In this document: positions 11,369 to 21,263 of the stretch, in pieces
Layout of the letters: each line of letters begins with the position of its first letter
How positions within the stretch are numbered: position 1 is the stretch's first letter
Assembly (NCBI RefSeq): GCF_014651135.1
Contig: NZ_BMWH01000024.1
Span: 60,695-124,694, forward strand
DNA from: Streptomyces echinoruber
Lineage (GTDB): Bacteria > Actinomycetota > Actinomycetes > Streptomycetales > Streptomycetaceae
DNA length: 64,000 bases
Reading direction: 5' to 3'
Notes under the pieces: model-generated
What the model saw: the letters and a program-made list of their open reading frames with translations, nothing else
Database searches by the model: none
What the model was told of the DNA's origin: nothing
Position numbers and translations under genes: made by a program

Positions 11369-11926
11369 ATGAGTGAACGTCCGCGGCTGACCGTGCTCTC
11401 CGGTCCCTCCGGGGTCGGCAAGAGCACGGTCGTCGCCCATCTGCGCAAGGAACACCCCGACGTCTGGCTCTCGGTGTCGGCCACGACCCGCAAGCCCCGC
11501 CCCGGCGAGCAGCACGGCGTCCACTACTTCTTCGTCACCGACGAGGAGATGGACAAGCTGATCGCCAACGGCGAGCTGCTGGAGTGGGCCGAGTTCGCCG
11601 GCAACCGCTACGGCACCCCGCGCACGGCGGTGCTGGAGCGCCTGGAGGCGGGCGAGCCCGTCCTGCTGGAGATCGATCTCCAGGGCGCCCGGCAGGTGCG
11701 CGAGACCATGCCGGACGCGCAGCTCGTGTTCCTCGCTCCGCCCTCCTGGGAGGAGCTCGTGCGCAGGCTCACCGGCCGGGGGACCGAGCCGCCCGACGTG
11801 ATCGAGCGCCGCCTGGAGGCGGCGCGGGTCGAACTGGCGGCGGAGCCGGAGTTCGACGTGACCCTGGTCAACACCTCCGTCGAGGACGTGGCGCGCGAGC
11901 TGCTAGCCTTGATGGACGTTGTGTGA
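11369..11926 (+). CDS. gmk: Guanylate kinase
   Basis: 185 residues. P-loop GPSGVGKST at 12-20; the GMP-binding region has SATTRKPRPGE and HYFFVTDEEMD; LLEIDLQGARQVRE follows. It phosphorylates GMP and dGMP to the diphosphates. It lies between sihf and rpoZ, 60 bases before rpoZ, the classic gmk-rpoZ-coaBC order. Confidence 0.97.
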   Translation: MSERPRLTVLSGPSGVGKSTVVAHLRKEHPDVWLSVSATTRKPRPGEQHGVHYFFVTDEEMDKLIANGELLEWAEFAGNRYGTPRTAVLERLEAGEPVLLEIDLQGARQVRETMPDAQLVFLAPPSWEELVRRLTGRGTEPPDVIERRLEAARVELAAEPEFDVTLVNTSVEDVARELLALMDVV

Positions 11927-11986
11927 CCGTGAAGGATCGTAGAGACTGATCCTTTTCGTTCTTTCCCATCCATCGGAAGGTAGAGC

Positions 11987-12259
11987 GTGTCCTCTTCCAT
12001 CTCCGCGCCCGAGGGCATCATCAACCCGCCGATCGACGAGCTTCTCGAGGCCACCGACTCGAAGTACAGCCTCGTGATCTACGCGGCCAAGCGGGCCCGC
12101 CAGATCAACGCGTACTACTCGCAGCTCGGTGAGGGGCTCCTCGAGTACGTCGGTCCCCTCGTCGACACCCACGTCCACGAGAAGCCGCTCTCGATCGCCC
12201 TGCGCGAGATCAACGCCGGCCTGCTGACGGCCGAGGCCGTCGAGGGCCCGGGCCAGTGA
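11987..12259 (+). CDS. rpoZ: RNA polymerase omega subunit
   Basis: 90 residues from a GTG preceded by GGAAGG at 11975-11980. The conserved core IDELLEATDSKYSLVIYAAKRARQINAYY and the downstream KPLSIALREI helix are typical of actinobacterial omega, which helps the beta' subunit fold and supports core assembly. Directly after the stop there is a tandem repeat and then a hairpin. Confidence 0.97.
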   Translation: MSSSISAPEGIINPPIDELLEATDSKYSLVIYAAKRARQINAYYSQLGEGLLEYVGPLVDTHVHEKPLSIALREINAGLLTAEAVEGPGQ

Positions 12260-12292
12260 CCGGGAATCGGCGATAACCGGGAATCGGCGATA
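12259..12292. repeat. 17-bp tandem repeat after rpoZ, two exact copies
   Basis: ACCGGGAATCGGCGATA at 12259-12275 is repeated exactly at 12276-12292, with a partial third copy (ACCGGG) following. The first copy begins on the last base of the rpoZ stop codon. Confidence 0.85.
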
Positions 12293-12350
12293 ACCGGGGA
12301 ACACCGGTCGACCCGGCCCGGCGCAGTCGTATTTTCGCACTGTGATCGAC

Positions 12351-12384
12351 TTATCCACAGGCCCGGCAGCCGCGCTGCCGGGCC
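12351..12384. promoter_or_regulatory. Single consensus DnaA box (12351-12359) abutting an 11-bp hairpin (12360-12384)
   Basis: TTATCCACA at 12351-12359 is an exact match to the E. coli DnaA box; Streptomyces boxes are more often TTGTCCACA. It directly abuts a perfect stem GGCCCGGCAGC / GCTGCCGGGCC with loop CGC (12360-12384), which could be the rpoZ terminator. One isolated box is not an origin; chance occurrence is possible. Confidence 0.45.
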
Positions 12385-12464
12385 CGTGGTGTGTCATGGG
12401 ACGTGAACGCAGTGATCCCCGCGCGCGCGGGGGCAGTCCCGTATCCGAGGTCCGGGGAGCGACG

Positions 12465-13682
12465 ATGGACAAGCCCAAGGCCGACAAGCCCAAGGTCGTA
12501 CTGGGAGTCAGCGGCGGCATCGCCGCGTACAAGGCGTGCGAGCTGCTGCGGCGGCTGACGGAGTCGGGCCACGACGTCCGCGTCGTCCCCACCGCCTCCG
12601 CGCTGCACTTCGTCGGCGCCGCCACCTGGTCGGCCCTGTCCGGCAACCCCGTGGCCACCGAGGTCTGGGACGACGTCCACGAGGTGCCGCACGTCCGCAT
12701 CGGCCAGCACGCCGACCTGGTCGTCGTCGCCCCCGCCACCGCCGACATGCTCGCCAAGGCCGCCCACGGACTCGCCGACGACCTGCTGACCAACACCCTG
12801 CTCACCGCCCGCTGCCCGGTCGTGTTCGCTCCGGCCATGCACACGGAGATGTGGGAGCACCCGGCCACCCAGGAGAACGTGGCGACGCTGCGTCGCCGCG
12901 GCGCCGTCGTGATCGAACCGGCTGTCGGCCGCCTCACCGGGGCCGACACCGGCAAGGGCCGGCTGCCCGACCCCGCCGAGATCTTCGAGGTCTGCCGCGG
13001 TGTCCTGGCCCGGGGCGTCACCGCTCCGGACCTGGCCGGCCGGCACGTCGTGGTCAGCGCCGGCGGCACCCGCGAGCCCCTCGACCCGGTCCGCTTCCTC
13101 GGCAACCGCTCCTCCGGCAAGCAGGGCTACGCCCTCGCTCGCACCGCCGCCGCCCGCGGCGCCCGGGTCACCCTCGTCGCCGCCAACACCGCCCTGCCCG
13201 ACCCGGCGGGCGTCGACGTCGTCCGCGTCGGCACCGCGCTGCAGCTGCGCGAGGCGGTGCTGAAGGCGGCCGCCGACGCCGACGCCGTCGTCATGGCCGC
13301 CGCGGTCGCGGACTTCCGCCCCGCGACGTACGCCACCGGCAAGATCAAGAAGCAGGACGACCGGGACCCCGACCCCATCGTGCTGGTGCGCAATCCGGAC
13401 GTCCTCGCCGAGCTGTCCGCCGAACGGGTGCGGCCCGGACAGGTGGTTGTCGGCTTCGCCGCCGAGACCGACGACGTGCTCGCCCACGGGCGGGCGAAGC
13501 TGCGCCGCAAGGGCTGCGACCTGCTGGTGGTGAACGAGGTGGGGGAGAGCCGCACCTTCGGTGCCGAGGACAACGAGGCGGTTGTGCTGGGCGCCGACGG
13601 CAGCGAGACACCGGTCCCGCACGGCCCCAAGGAGGCCCTGGCCGACGTCGTGTGGGACCTGGTGGCCGCTCGCCTCACGTGA
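12465..13682 (+). CDS. coaBC: Bifunctional phosphopantothenoylcysteine decarboxylase / phosphopantothenate-cysteine ligase
   Basis: 405 residues from the ATG at 12465, preceded by GGGGAG. The N-terminal CoaC flavoprotein has GVSGGIAAYKACELLRRL, VVVAPATADMLAKAA and the actinobacterial PAMHTEMW form of the PAMN motif. The C-terminal CoaB half has GGTREPLDPVRFLGNRSSGK, AAAVADFRP and the KIKK segment. It carries out two steps of coenzyme A synthesis. The frame is open upstream to 12342, but that part covers the hairpin and lacks family similarity. Confidence 0.95.
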   Translation: MDKPKADKPKVVLGVSGGIAAYKACELLRRLTESGHDVRVVPTASALHFVGAATWSALSGNPVATEVWDDVHEVPHVRIGQHADLVVVAPATADMLAKAAHGLADDLLTNTLLTARCPVVFAPAMHTEMWEHPATQENVATLRRRGAVVIEPAVGRLTGADTGKGRLPDPAEIFEVCRGVLARGVTAPDLAGRHVVVSAGGTREPLDPVRFLGNRSSGKQGYALARTAAARGARVTLVAANTALPDPAGVDVVRVGTALQLREAVLKAAADADAVVMAAAVADFRPATYATGKIKKQDDRDPDPIVLVRNPDVLAELSAERVRPGQVVVGFAAETDDVLAHGRAKLRRKGCDLLVVNEVGESRTFGAEDNEAVVLGADGSETPVPHGPKEALADVVWDLVAARLT

Positions 13683-13953
13683 GCCCGCGTGGCCCTCGCC
13701 GGCGGCTCACGCCTGGCTCGAGCCCGGTTCGAGACCGGCTCGAGCCCCGCTGGTTCGGCGCACGGCCGCTCTGGCCAAGGCGACGGTGCCTTGGGCAGAA
13801 TGCCCGTGCCGCAGGTCACAGCGTTCCCGAGGGACGAGACAGGGAGCTCGTGGTCTGGGCGCGACCGATAGACTGTCCCCGGACGCCGCCGGGCACAGCC
13901 CCGTACCGTCCGACCAGGATCAGCCAGCAGCCGCTGCAACCCCAGGGAGCGTT
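13683..13953. promoter_or_regulatory. metK upstream region
   Basis: 271 bases with no gene. The self-complementary 10-mer GGCTCGAGCC occurs twice, separated by 12 bases, between about 13709 and 13742. A -10-like TAGACT is at 13869-13874. The metK ribosome site AGGGAG is at 13944-13949. I looked for SAM-I and SAM-IV riboswitch cores and saw none. Confidence 0.4.
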
Positions 13954-15162
<1,209 letters not shown>

Positions 15163-15181
15163 CCCGTACGACGCCCGGGTG

Positions 15182-15212
15182 GGGCCCGGTTCCCCGGACG
15201 GGAACCGGGCCC
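15182..15212 (+). terminator. Terminator of metK
   Basis: Perfect 13-bp stem GGGCCCGGTTCCC (15182-15194) / GGGAACCGGGCCC (15200-15212) with loop CGGAC, 19 bases after the metK stop. No T-tract, as is usual in streptomycetes. Confidence 0.8.
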
Positions 15213-15297
15213 TGCCGCATCCGGCACCGGCACGAGCCGGGGGCGCCACCGGGCAACGCTCGCGGCGGTGTCGGTGGCGTTTGGTAAGAATGCAGAC

Positions 15298-17448
15298 GTG
15301 AGCGGCGAGAACGGGGCAGGCGGCAGGGGCGCCAAGGGCGCGCCGCCGGAGCAGCTCGCGCTCATCCGGGAGAGCGTGCGCAGGGCGAAGGAGCCGCGGG
15401 CCAAGCCGCGCACCTGGCGGGGGGCCGCGCTGGCGGAGCACCTGCCCGTGGCGCGGGTGCTCGTCGACAAGGGCGTGCTGCACCTCGACCGGTACTTCGA
15501 CTACGCCGTGCCCGCCGAGCTCGACGCGGACGCGCAGCCCGGGGTGCGGGTGCGGGTGCGGTTCGGGGCCGGACGGCACCGGGTGCGGGAAGGGCGGCGC
15601 GAGGGCGGCGGACTGATCGACGGGTTCATCGTCGAGCGGCGCGCCGAGTCCGACTACGCCGGGCCGCTGGCCGCGCTCGCCCAGGTCGTGTCGCCGGAGC
15701 CGGTGCTGGGCCCCGAGCTGCTGGGCCTGGCGCGGGCCGTCGCCGACCGGTACGCCGGCAGCCTCGCCGACGTGCTCCAGCTCGCCGTACCGCCGCGCAA
15801 CGCGCGCGCCGAGCGGCAGCCCTCACCGCCGCCGCTGCCGCCGCCCGCCGCGCCCGGGCCCGGCTCCTGGGCGCGGTACGAGCACGGGCCGGCGTTCCTG
15901 GAGGCGCTGGCCTCGGGCGGCGCGCCGCGCGCCGTGTGGCACGCCCTGCCGGGGCCGCGGTGGAGCGAGGAGCTGGCGCGGGCCGTCGCCGCCACGCTGG
16001 CCTCCGGACGCGGCGCCCTCGTCGTCGTCCCCGACGGGCGGACCGCCGCGCGGGTCGACACGGCCCTCACCGCGCTGCTCGGCGAGGGGCGGCACGTGCT
16101 GCTCACCGCCGACGCCGGCCCGGAGAAGCGCTACCGGCAGTGGCTCGCCGTGCGGCGCGGCTCCGTGCGGGCCGTGGTGGGCACCCGGGCCGCGATGTTC
16201 GCGCCCGTGTCGGACCTCGGGCTGGTCGCGATCTGGGACGACGGCGACGACAGCCACAGCGAGCCGCACGCGCCGCAGCCGCACGCACGCGAGGTCCTGC
16301 TGCTGCGCGCCGCCCAGGACAGGTGCGGCTTCCTGCTGGGCGGGTGGAGCTGCACCGTGGAGGCCGCCCAGCTCGTGGAGAGCGGCTGGGCCCGGCCCCT
16401 TGCCGCGGGGCGGGAGCAGGTGCGCGCGGCCGCGCCGCTGGTGCGGACCGTGGGGGACCAGGAGCTCGCGCGGGACGAGGCCGCCCGGGCCGCGCGGCTG
16501 CCCAGTCTCGCCTGGCAGGTGGCCAGGGAGGGGCTGCGGCACGGGCCCGTGCTGGTGCAGGTGCCCCGGCGCGGATACGTGCCGCGGCTGGCCTGCGCGC
16601 AGTGCCGGGCCCCCGCGCGGTGCCGGCACTGCGCGGGCCCCCTGGAGGCGCGCGAGGGTGCCGACGGCACGCTGCGCTGCGGCTGGTGCGGTCGTGAGGA
16701 GGAGGCGTGGCACTGCCCCGAGTGCGGTGCCTTCCGGCTGCGCGCCCAGGTCGTCGGCGCCCGGCGCACCGCCGAGGAGCTGGGGCGCGCCTTCCCCGCC
16801 GTGCCGGTGCGCACCTCCGGACGCGAGCATGTGCTGGACACCGTGCCCGGCACCCCGGCCCTCGTCGTCAGCACGCCCGGCGCGGAACCGGTCGCCGAGG
16901 GCGGGTACGCCGCCGCCCTGCTCCTCGACGGCTGGGCCATGCTCGGGCGCCCCGACCTGCGGGCGGGGGAGGACGCGCTGCGGCGGTGGATCGCGGCCGC
17001 CGCGCTCGTGCGGCCCCAGACGGCCGGCGGGACCGTGGTCGTCGTCGCCGAGCCGACCCTGCGGCCCGTGCAGGCGCTGGTGCGCTGGGACCCCGTCGGA
17101 CACGCGGTGCGGGAGCTCGCCGAGCGGGCCGAGCTGGGCTTTCCCCCGGTGTCCCGGATGGCGTCCGTGGCGGGCGCCCCGGAAGCCGTCGCCGAGTTCC
17201 TCCGCTCCGCCGGGCTGCCGCCCGAGGCCGAGGTGCTCGGGCCCGTGCCGCTGCCGGTCACCCCGGCCGGACGGCCCCGCCGCACCGGGGCGCCGCCTCC
17301 CGGCGAGCGCTGGGAGCGGGCGTTGGTCCGTGTCCCGCCCGGGCGCGGGGCCGCCCTCGCCGCCGCCCTCAAGGCCGCCCAGGCGGCACGGACGGTGAGG
17401 GGCGGGGAGGCGGTCCGGGTGCGGATCGATCCGCCGGACATCGGGTGA
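15298..17448 (+). CDS. priA: PriA-like primosomal protein N' lacking helicase ATPase motifs
   Basis: 716 residues. The N-terminal 3'-DNA-binding domain (VARVLVDKGVLHLDRYFDYAVP, about 46-67) is intact, and the Zn-binding core keeps its Cys pairs (CAQCRAPARCRHC, LRCGWCGREEEAWHCPEC). In E. coli PriA the P-loop reads GVTGSGKTE; here the matching stretch reads ALPGPRWSEEL with no GKT, and the DEAH box position reads VAIWDDGDDSHSEPH. So it probably keeps a primosome-loading or binding role without ATP-driven unwinding, as known for actinobacterial PriA. I chose GTG 15298; a GTG ten codons earlier is possible. Confidence 0.92.
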   Translation: MSGENGAGGRGAKGAPPEQLALIRESVRRAKEPRAKPRTWRGAALAEHLPVARVLVDKGVLHLDRYFDYAVPAELDADAQPGVRVRVRFGAGRHRVREGRREGGGLIDGFIVERRAESDYAGPLAALAQVVSPEPVLGPELLGLARAVADRYAGSLADVLQLAVPPRNARAERQPSPPPLPPPAAPGPGSWARYEHGPAFLEALASGGAPRAVWHALPGPRWSEELARAVAATLASGRGALVVVPDGRTAARVDTALTALLGEGRHVLLTADAGPEKRYRQWLAVRRGSVRAVVGTRAAMFAPVSDLGLVAIWDDGDDSHSEPHAPQPHAREVLLLRAAQDRCGFLLGGWSCTVEAAQLVESGWARPLAAGREQVRAAAPLVRTVGDQELARDEAARAARLPSLAWQVAREGLRHGPVLVQVPRRGYVPRLACAQCRAPARCRHCAGPLEAREGADGTLRCGWCGREEEAWHCPECGAFRLRAQVVGARRTAEELGRAFPAVPVRTSGREHVLDTVPGTPALVVSTPGAEPVAEGGYAAALLLDGWAMLGRPDLRAGEDALRRWIAAAALVRPQTAGGTVVVVAEPTLRPVQALVRWDPVGHAVRELAERAELGFPPVSRMASVAGAPEAVAEFLRSAGLPPEAEVLGPVPLPVTPAGRPRRTGAPPPGERWERALVRVPPGRGAALAAALKAAQAARTVRGGEAVRVRIDPPDIG

Positions 17449-17824
17449 GGGCCGGGGCGTCGAGGCGCCGGGCGGGGCTCGGCCGCGCCGGGACGCCGGG
17501 TTGCGGGCCGGGGCGCCGGGGTGCGGGCCGGGGATCGGCTGTGCCGGGAGGCCGGGTTGCGGGCCGGGGATCGGCTGTGCCGGGAGGCCGGTTGTGGGCC
17601 GGGGCGCCGGGCGCCGGGGCGTTGGATGGGAAGGGGACGGGGACGTCGGGGCGGAGCGGAAGGCGACGGCCGCGGACGCGACCGGCTGCCCGCCCGCGGC
17701 CGGGGCCGGCTCCTCCCGCGGCCGTCGCCGCGCCCCCGGACACCGCGCGCCGCCCCGGGCCCCTCCGCGCGCCGGCCACCCCTCCCGCAGCCCCGGGAGG
17801 GGCGGCGCCGTACCGCGGGACCGC
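17449..17824. other. GC-rich intergenic stretch with repeats between priA and the convergent HTH gene
   Basis: 376 bases of about 85% G+C with no supported gene. The first 170 bases are made of degenerate copies of a GCGGGCCGGGG / CGCCGGG motif, the best pair being a 36-bp repeat annotated separately. The remainder shows nothing clear. Confidence 0.6.
17522..17593. repeat. 36-bp tandem repeat, two copies
   Basis: A unit starting TGCGGGCCGGGGATCGGCTG begins at 17522 and again at 17558, nearly identical over the full period of 36; shorter decayed copies lie on both sides (about 17500 and 17594). Multiple of three, but in no supported reading frame. Confidence 0.8.
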
Positions 17825-18385
17825 TCAGCCGTTGCGCGGGCCCGGGAAGGCCGTCGGGCGGGGATCGTCCCGCAGGGACGGGCTGCCCGCCGTCGGCTGG
17901 GTCGGCATGGAGCGGGCCGCGGGCACGGCCGGCACGGTCGGCACGGCCGGGATGCCGGTGCCGACGTTGACCGTGCGGGTCCCCGAGGGTTCCGCCGCCC
18001 GCTGCTCGGCCTCGGCGGCGGCCGCCTGCGCCGCGGCGGCGCGGCGGGAGCCGTAGCGGCGGTGCACCGCCTGCTTGGTGACGCCGAGGGCGGACCCCAC
18101 CGCGTCCCACGAGAAGCCGAGCGAACGGTCGAAGTCCACGGCGGCCGTGACCAGGGCCTCGACGCTGTCCCGCAGTTCCTGCGCGAGACGGACCGTCGGG
18201 GCGGGGGCGCGTCCGTAGACGACGAAGCCCGTGGAGGGGCCGGAGCGGCGCGGGCGGTAGACGTTGCCCAGCTGGGCGGTGAGCGTACGCAGGGCGTCCA
18301 CCTGCCGGCGGACCCGCTCGATGTCCCGCACCAGCAGGTGCAGGCTGGCCCGAGCCTGGGCGTCGTGGGTTGCGTGGTCGGCCAT
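17825..18385 (-). CDS. Conserved actinobacterial helix-turn-helix protein, unknown role
   Basis: 186 residues from the ATG at 18385, with GAGAGG seven bases upstream on the minus strand. Helical N-terminal half (LVRDIERVRRQVDALRTLTAQL), then a compact HTH at about 110-130 (SWDAVGSALGVTKQAVHRRYG) resembling the sigma-4/response-regulator-like motif seen in many small actinobacterial proteins. After it come an Ala-rich helix and a Pro/Thr/Val-rich disordered tail. It lies between priA and fmt on the opposite strand. I recognise the type but not a function. Confidence 0.85.
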   Translation of the reverse strand: MADHATHDAQARASLHLLVRDIERVRRQVDALRTLTAQLGNVYRPRRSGPSTGFVVYGRAPAPTVRLAQELRDSVEALVTAAVDFDRSLGFSWDAVGSALGVTKQAVHRRYGSRRAAAAQAAAAEAEQRAAEPSGTRTVNVGTGIPAVPTVPAVPAARSMPTQPTAGSPSLRDDPRPTAFPGPRNG

Positions 18386-18418
18386 GAACAAGCCTCTCGA
18401 ACCGGCGTTGAAAGGAAT

Positions 18419-18438
18419 CGGGCCGCATCAGCGGCCCG
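18419..18438. other. Inverted repeat in the HTH gene/fmt intergenic region
   Basis: CGGGCCGC (18419-18426) and GCGGCCCG (18431-18438) with loop ATCA lie 34 bases upstream of the minus-strand HTH start; this could be a leader hairpin or operator. Confidence 0.4.
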
Positions 18439-18491
18439 TAGCGGTCAACTCTCTCTTGACCAACGTCCTTTTCCGCCACGAGTCACGCAGT

Positions 18492-18521
18492 GGGGGCGTA
18501 AGGGCATATGCGTACGCCCCC
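18492..18521. other. Inverted repeat upstream of fmt
   Basis: GGGGGCGTA (18492-18500) and TACGCCCCC (18513-18521), nine perfect pairs around a 12-base AT-richer centre with GCATATGC. It lies 103 bases before fmt. Candidate operator or leader hairpin; no known family assigned. Confidence 0.4.
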
Positions 18522-18623
18522 GGGTGTGGTGCGCGCGGTGGCCGGCGGCGCGCCCCGCCGGCCCGCCCCATAAACTGGTGGGCCGCCCGCAACGACCCCC
18601 GCCCGAGAGGCCCGTGCCCACCC

Positions 18624-19556
18624 ATGAAGCTCGTCTTCGCCGGTACCCCCGAGGTCGCCCTTCCCGCGCTGGACGCCCTGATCGCCTCCGGGCGGCACGA
18701 GGTCGCCGCCGTCGTCACGCGGCCCGACGCCCCGGCCGGCCGGGGGCGCCGGCTGGTCGCCTCGCCCGTGGCCGAACGCGCGCAGGAGGCCGGGATCGAG
18801 GTGCTGAAGCCGGCGAGGCCGCGCGACGCGGAATTCCTGGAGCGGCTCAGGGAGATCGGCCCGGACTGCTGCCCGGTCGTCGCCTACGGCGCCCTGCTGC
18901 CCCGCGTCGCCCTGGACATCCCCCGGCACGGCTGGGTCAACCTGCACTTCTCGCTGCTGCCCGCCTGGCGCGGCGCCGCACCCGTGCAGCACGCCATCAT
19001 GGCCGGGGACGAGATCACCGGCGCCACCACCTTCCAGATCGAGGAGGGGCTGGACTCCGGCCCGGTCTACGGCACGGTCACCGAGGCGATCCGCCCCACC
19101 GACACCAGCGGCGACCTGCTCACCCGGCTGGCCCTGGCCGGCGCCGGCCTGCTCGTGGCGACCATGGACGGCATCGAGGACGGCACCCTGAAGGCCGTGC
19201 CGCAGCCCGCCGACGGCGTCAGCACCGCGCCGAAGGTCACCGTCGAGGACGCCCGCGTCGACTGGTCGGCGCCCGCGCTGCGGATCGACCGCGTGGTGCG
19301 CGGCTGCACCCCGGCGCCCGGCGCCTGGACGACGTTCCGCGGCGAGCGGCTGAAGCTCGTCCAGGTCGCCCTGCTGCCCGAGCGCACCGACCTCGCCCCC
19401 GGCGCGCTCCACGTCACCAAGAACAACGTCTACGCCGGCACCGGCTCGCACGCCGTGGAGCTGCTGTGGGTGCAGGCCCAGGGCAAGAAGCCGATGCGGG
19501 CCGCGGACTGGGCGCGCGGCGCGCGCATCGCCGAGGGCGAGTCCCTCGGGTCGTAG
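18624..19556 (+). CDS. fmt: Methionyl-tRNA formyltransferase
   Basis: 310 residues from the ATG at 18624 (MKLVFAGTPEVALPAL). The catalytic segment NLHFSLLPAWRGAAPVQHAI lies around residue 107, and the C-terminal OB-like tRNA-binding domain follows. It formylates initiator Met-tRNA using 10-formyltetrahydrofolate. rsmB starts 61 bases downstream, a conserved pair. Confidence 0.96.
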   Translation: MKLVFAGTPEVALPALDALIASGRHEVAAVVTRPDAPAGRGRRLVASPVAERAQEAGIEVLKPARPRDAEFLERLREIGPDCCPVVAYGALLPRVALDIPRHGWVNLHFSLLPAWRGAAPVQHAIMAGDEITGATTFQIEEGLDSGPVYGTVTEAIRPTDTSGDLLTRLALAGAGLLVATMDGIEDGTLKAVPQPADGVSTAPKVTVEDARVDWSAPALRIDRVVRGCTPAPGAWTTFRGERLKLVQVALLPERTDLAPGALHVTKNNVYAGTGSHAVELLWVQAQGKKPMRAADWARGARIAEGESLGS

Positions 19557-19617
19557 CGAAACGGCGCCGACGTAGGCTGGACGCGTCCCGCACGCAGACA
19601 TCCGGAGCACCTTTTTC

Positions 19618-21036
19618 GTGAGCGAGCAGCCCCGTCGGCCCCGCAGGCCCGCCAAGCCCCACCGCCGCCCGCAGAAGGACCCCGTGCGCGTCCTCGCCTT
19701 CGAGGCGCTGCGGGCCGTCGACGAACGGGACGCCTACGCCAACCTCGTCCTGCCCCCGCTGCTGCGCAAGGCGCGCGAGCGCGGCGGCTTCGAGGCCCGG
19801 GACGCGGCCCTGGCCACCGAGCTGGTGTACGGCACGCTGCGCCGGCAGGGCACCTACGACGCGATCCTCGCCGCCTGCGTCGACCGGCCGCTGCGCGAGG
19901 TGGACCCGCCGGTGCTGGACGTGCTCAGCCTGGGCGCGCACCAGCTGCTCGGCACCCGCATCCCGCCGCACGCGGCCGTGTCCACCACCGTGGAACTGGC
20001 CCGGGCGGTGCTGGGCGACGGCCGGGCGAAGTTCGTCAACGCCGTGCTGCGCAAGGTCGCCCGGCACGACCTCGACGAGTGGATCGAGCGGATCGCGCCT
20101 CCGTACGACGAGGACCCCGAGGAGCACCTCGCCGTCGTCCACTCGCACCCGCGGTGGGTGGTGTCGGCGCTGTGGGACTCGCTCGGCGGCGGCCGCGCCG
20201 GCATCGAGGAACTGCTGCGCGCCGACAACGAGCGGCCCGAGGTGACGCTGGTGGCGCGACCGGGCCGGTCGACCACCGAGGAGCTGCTGGCCGAGCCGTC
20301 CGCCGTCCCCGGCCGCTGGTCGCCGTACGCGGTGCGGCTCGCCGAGGGCGGCGAGCCGGGCGCCGTGGCCGCCGTACGGGAGGGCCGGGCCGGGGTGCAG
20401 GACGAGGGCAGCCAGCTCGTCGCGCTGGCCCTCGCCGGCGCGCCGCTTCAGGGCCGGGACGAGCTGTGGCTCGACGGGTGCGCCGGGCCCGGCGGCAAGG
20501 CCGCGCTGCTCGCCGCGCTCGCCGCCGGGCGCGGGGCGACCCTGCTCGCCGCCGAGAAGCAGCCGCACCGGGCCGGGCTGGTGGCGCGGGCGCTGGCGGG
20601 CAACCCCGGCCCGTACCAGGTCGTCACCGCCGACGGGACCCGGCCGGCGTGGCGGCCCGGCAGCTTCGACCGGGTGCTGGTGGACGTGCCGTGCACCGGG
20701 CTCGGCGCGCTGCGGCGCCGCCCGGAGGCGCGCTGGCGGCGCCGCCCGGAGGACCTCGACACGTTCGCGCCGCTGCAGCGCGCGCTGCTGCGCACCGCGC
20801 TGGAGTCGGTCCGGGTCGGCGGGATCGTCGGCTACGCCACCTGCTCGCCGCACCTGGCGGAGACCCGGGCCGTCGTCACCGACGTGCTCAAGCAGCACCC
20901 GGAGGCGGACCTGGTCGACGCCCGCCCGCTGCTGCCGGGCGTTCCCGACCTCGGCGACGGGCCCGACGTGCAGCTGTGGCCGCACCTGCACGGCACGGAC
21001 GCCATGTACCTGGCGCTCATCCGCCGGACCGGATGA
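19618..21036 (+). CDS. rsmB: 16S rRNA m5C967 methyltransferase (RsmB/Sun/Fmu)
   Basis: 472 residues from a GTG. The N-terminal NusB-like domain spans about 20-170. The SAM-dependent methyltransferase domain has DGCAGPGGKAALLAAL around residue 282 (motif I), VDVPCTGLGALRRRPEARW around 354 (motif IV, with one Cys) and YATCSPHLAETR around 404 (catalytic Cys, motif VI). The basic N-terminal tail (PRRPRRPAKPHRRPQ) is common in streptomycete versions. Confidence 0.95.
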   Translation: MSEQPRRPRRPAKPHRRPQKDPVRVLAFEALRAVDERDAYANLVLPPLLRKARERGGFEARDAALATELVYGTLRRQGTYDAILAACVDRPLREVDPPVLDVLSLGAHQLLGTRIPPHAAVSTTVELARAVLGDGRAKFVNAVLRKVARHDLDEWIERIAPPYDEDPEEHLAVVHSHPRWVVSALWDSLGGGRAGIEELLRADNERPEVTLVARPGRSTTEELLAEPSAVPGRWSPYAVRLAEGGEPGAVAAVREGRAGVQDEGSQLVALALAGAPLQGRDELWLDGCAGPGGKAALLAALAAGRGATLLAAEKQPHRAGLVARALAGNPGPYQVVTADGTRPAWRPGSFDRVLVDVPCTGLGALRRRPEARWRRRPEDLDTFAPLQRALLRTALESVRVGGIVGYATCSPHLAETRAVVTDVLKQHPEADLVDARPLLPGVPDLGDGPDVQLWPHLHGTDAMYLALIRRTG

Positions 21037-21115
21037 CCTCCGCGGGGGCCGGGGCCCGTTCCCGGCGCGCCGGCCGGTGCGGCCACCACACCCGCCGGTC
21101 GGCGTCCGGGAAGAG

Positions 21116-21141
21116 CGTGGCGGCCGGCACCGGCCGCCACG
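21116..21141 (+). terminator. Probable terminator of rsmB
   Basis: CGTGGCGGCC (21116-21125) / GGCCGCCACG (21132-21141), ten perfect pairs, loop GGCACC, 80 bases after the rsmB stop. Confidence 0.65.
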
Positions 21142-21263
21142 GGCCGGGCCGCCGCGCAGCAGTGCGAACCCTGCCGCTTACCCTGCCGCTTCAAAGGACG
21201 CGCGCCGGGGACGCGAGCCGGGGAACACGCGCCGCGGGGCGGGTGCCGCACGCCGTCGTCCCG

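Noticed and set aside
12351..12359. Replication origin from a DnaA box
   Set aside because: A single box without a cluster, AT-rich region or dnaA/dnaN neighbours.
13683..13953. Possible SAM riboswitch before metK
   Set aside because: No SAM-I, SAM-II or SAM-IV core is visible; only a repeated GGCTCGAGCC and a -10-like box.
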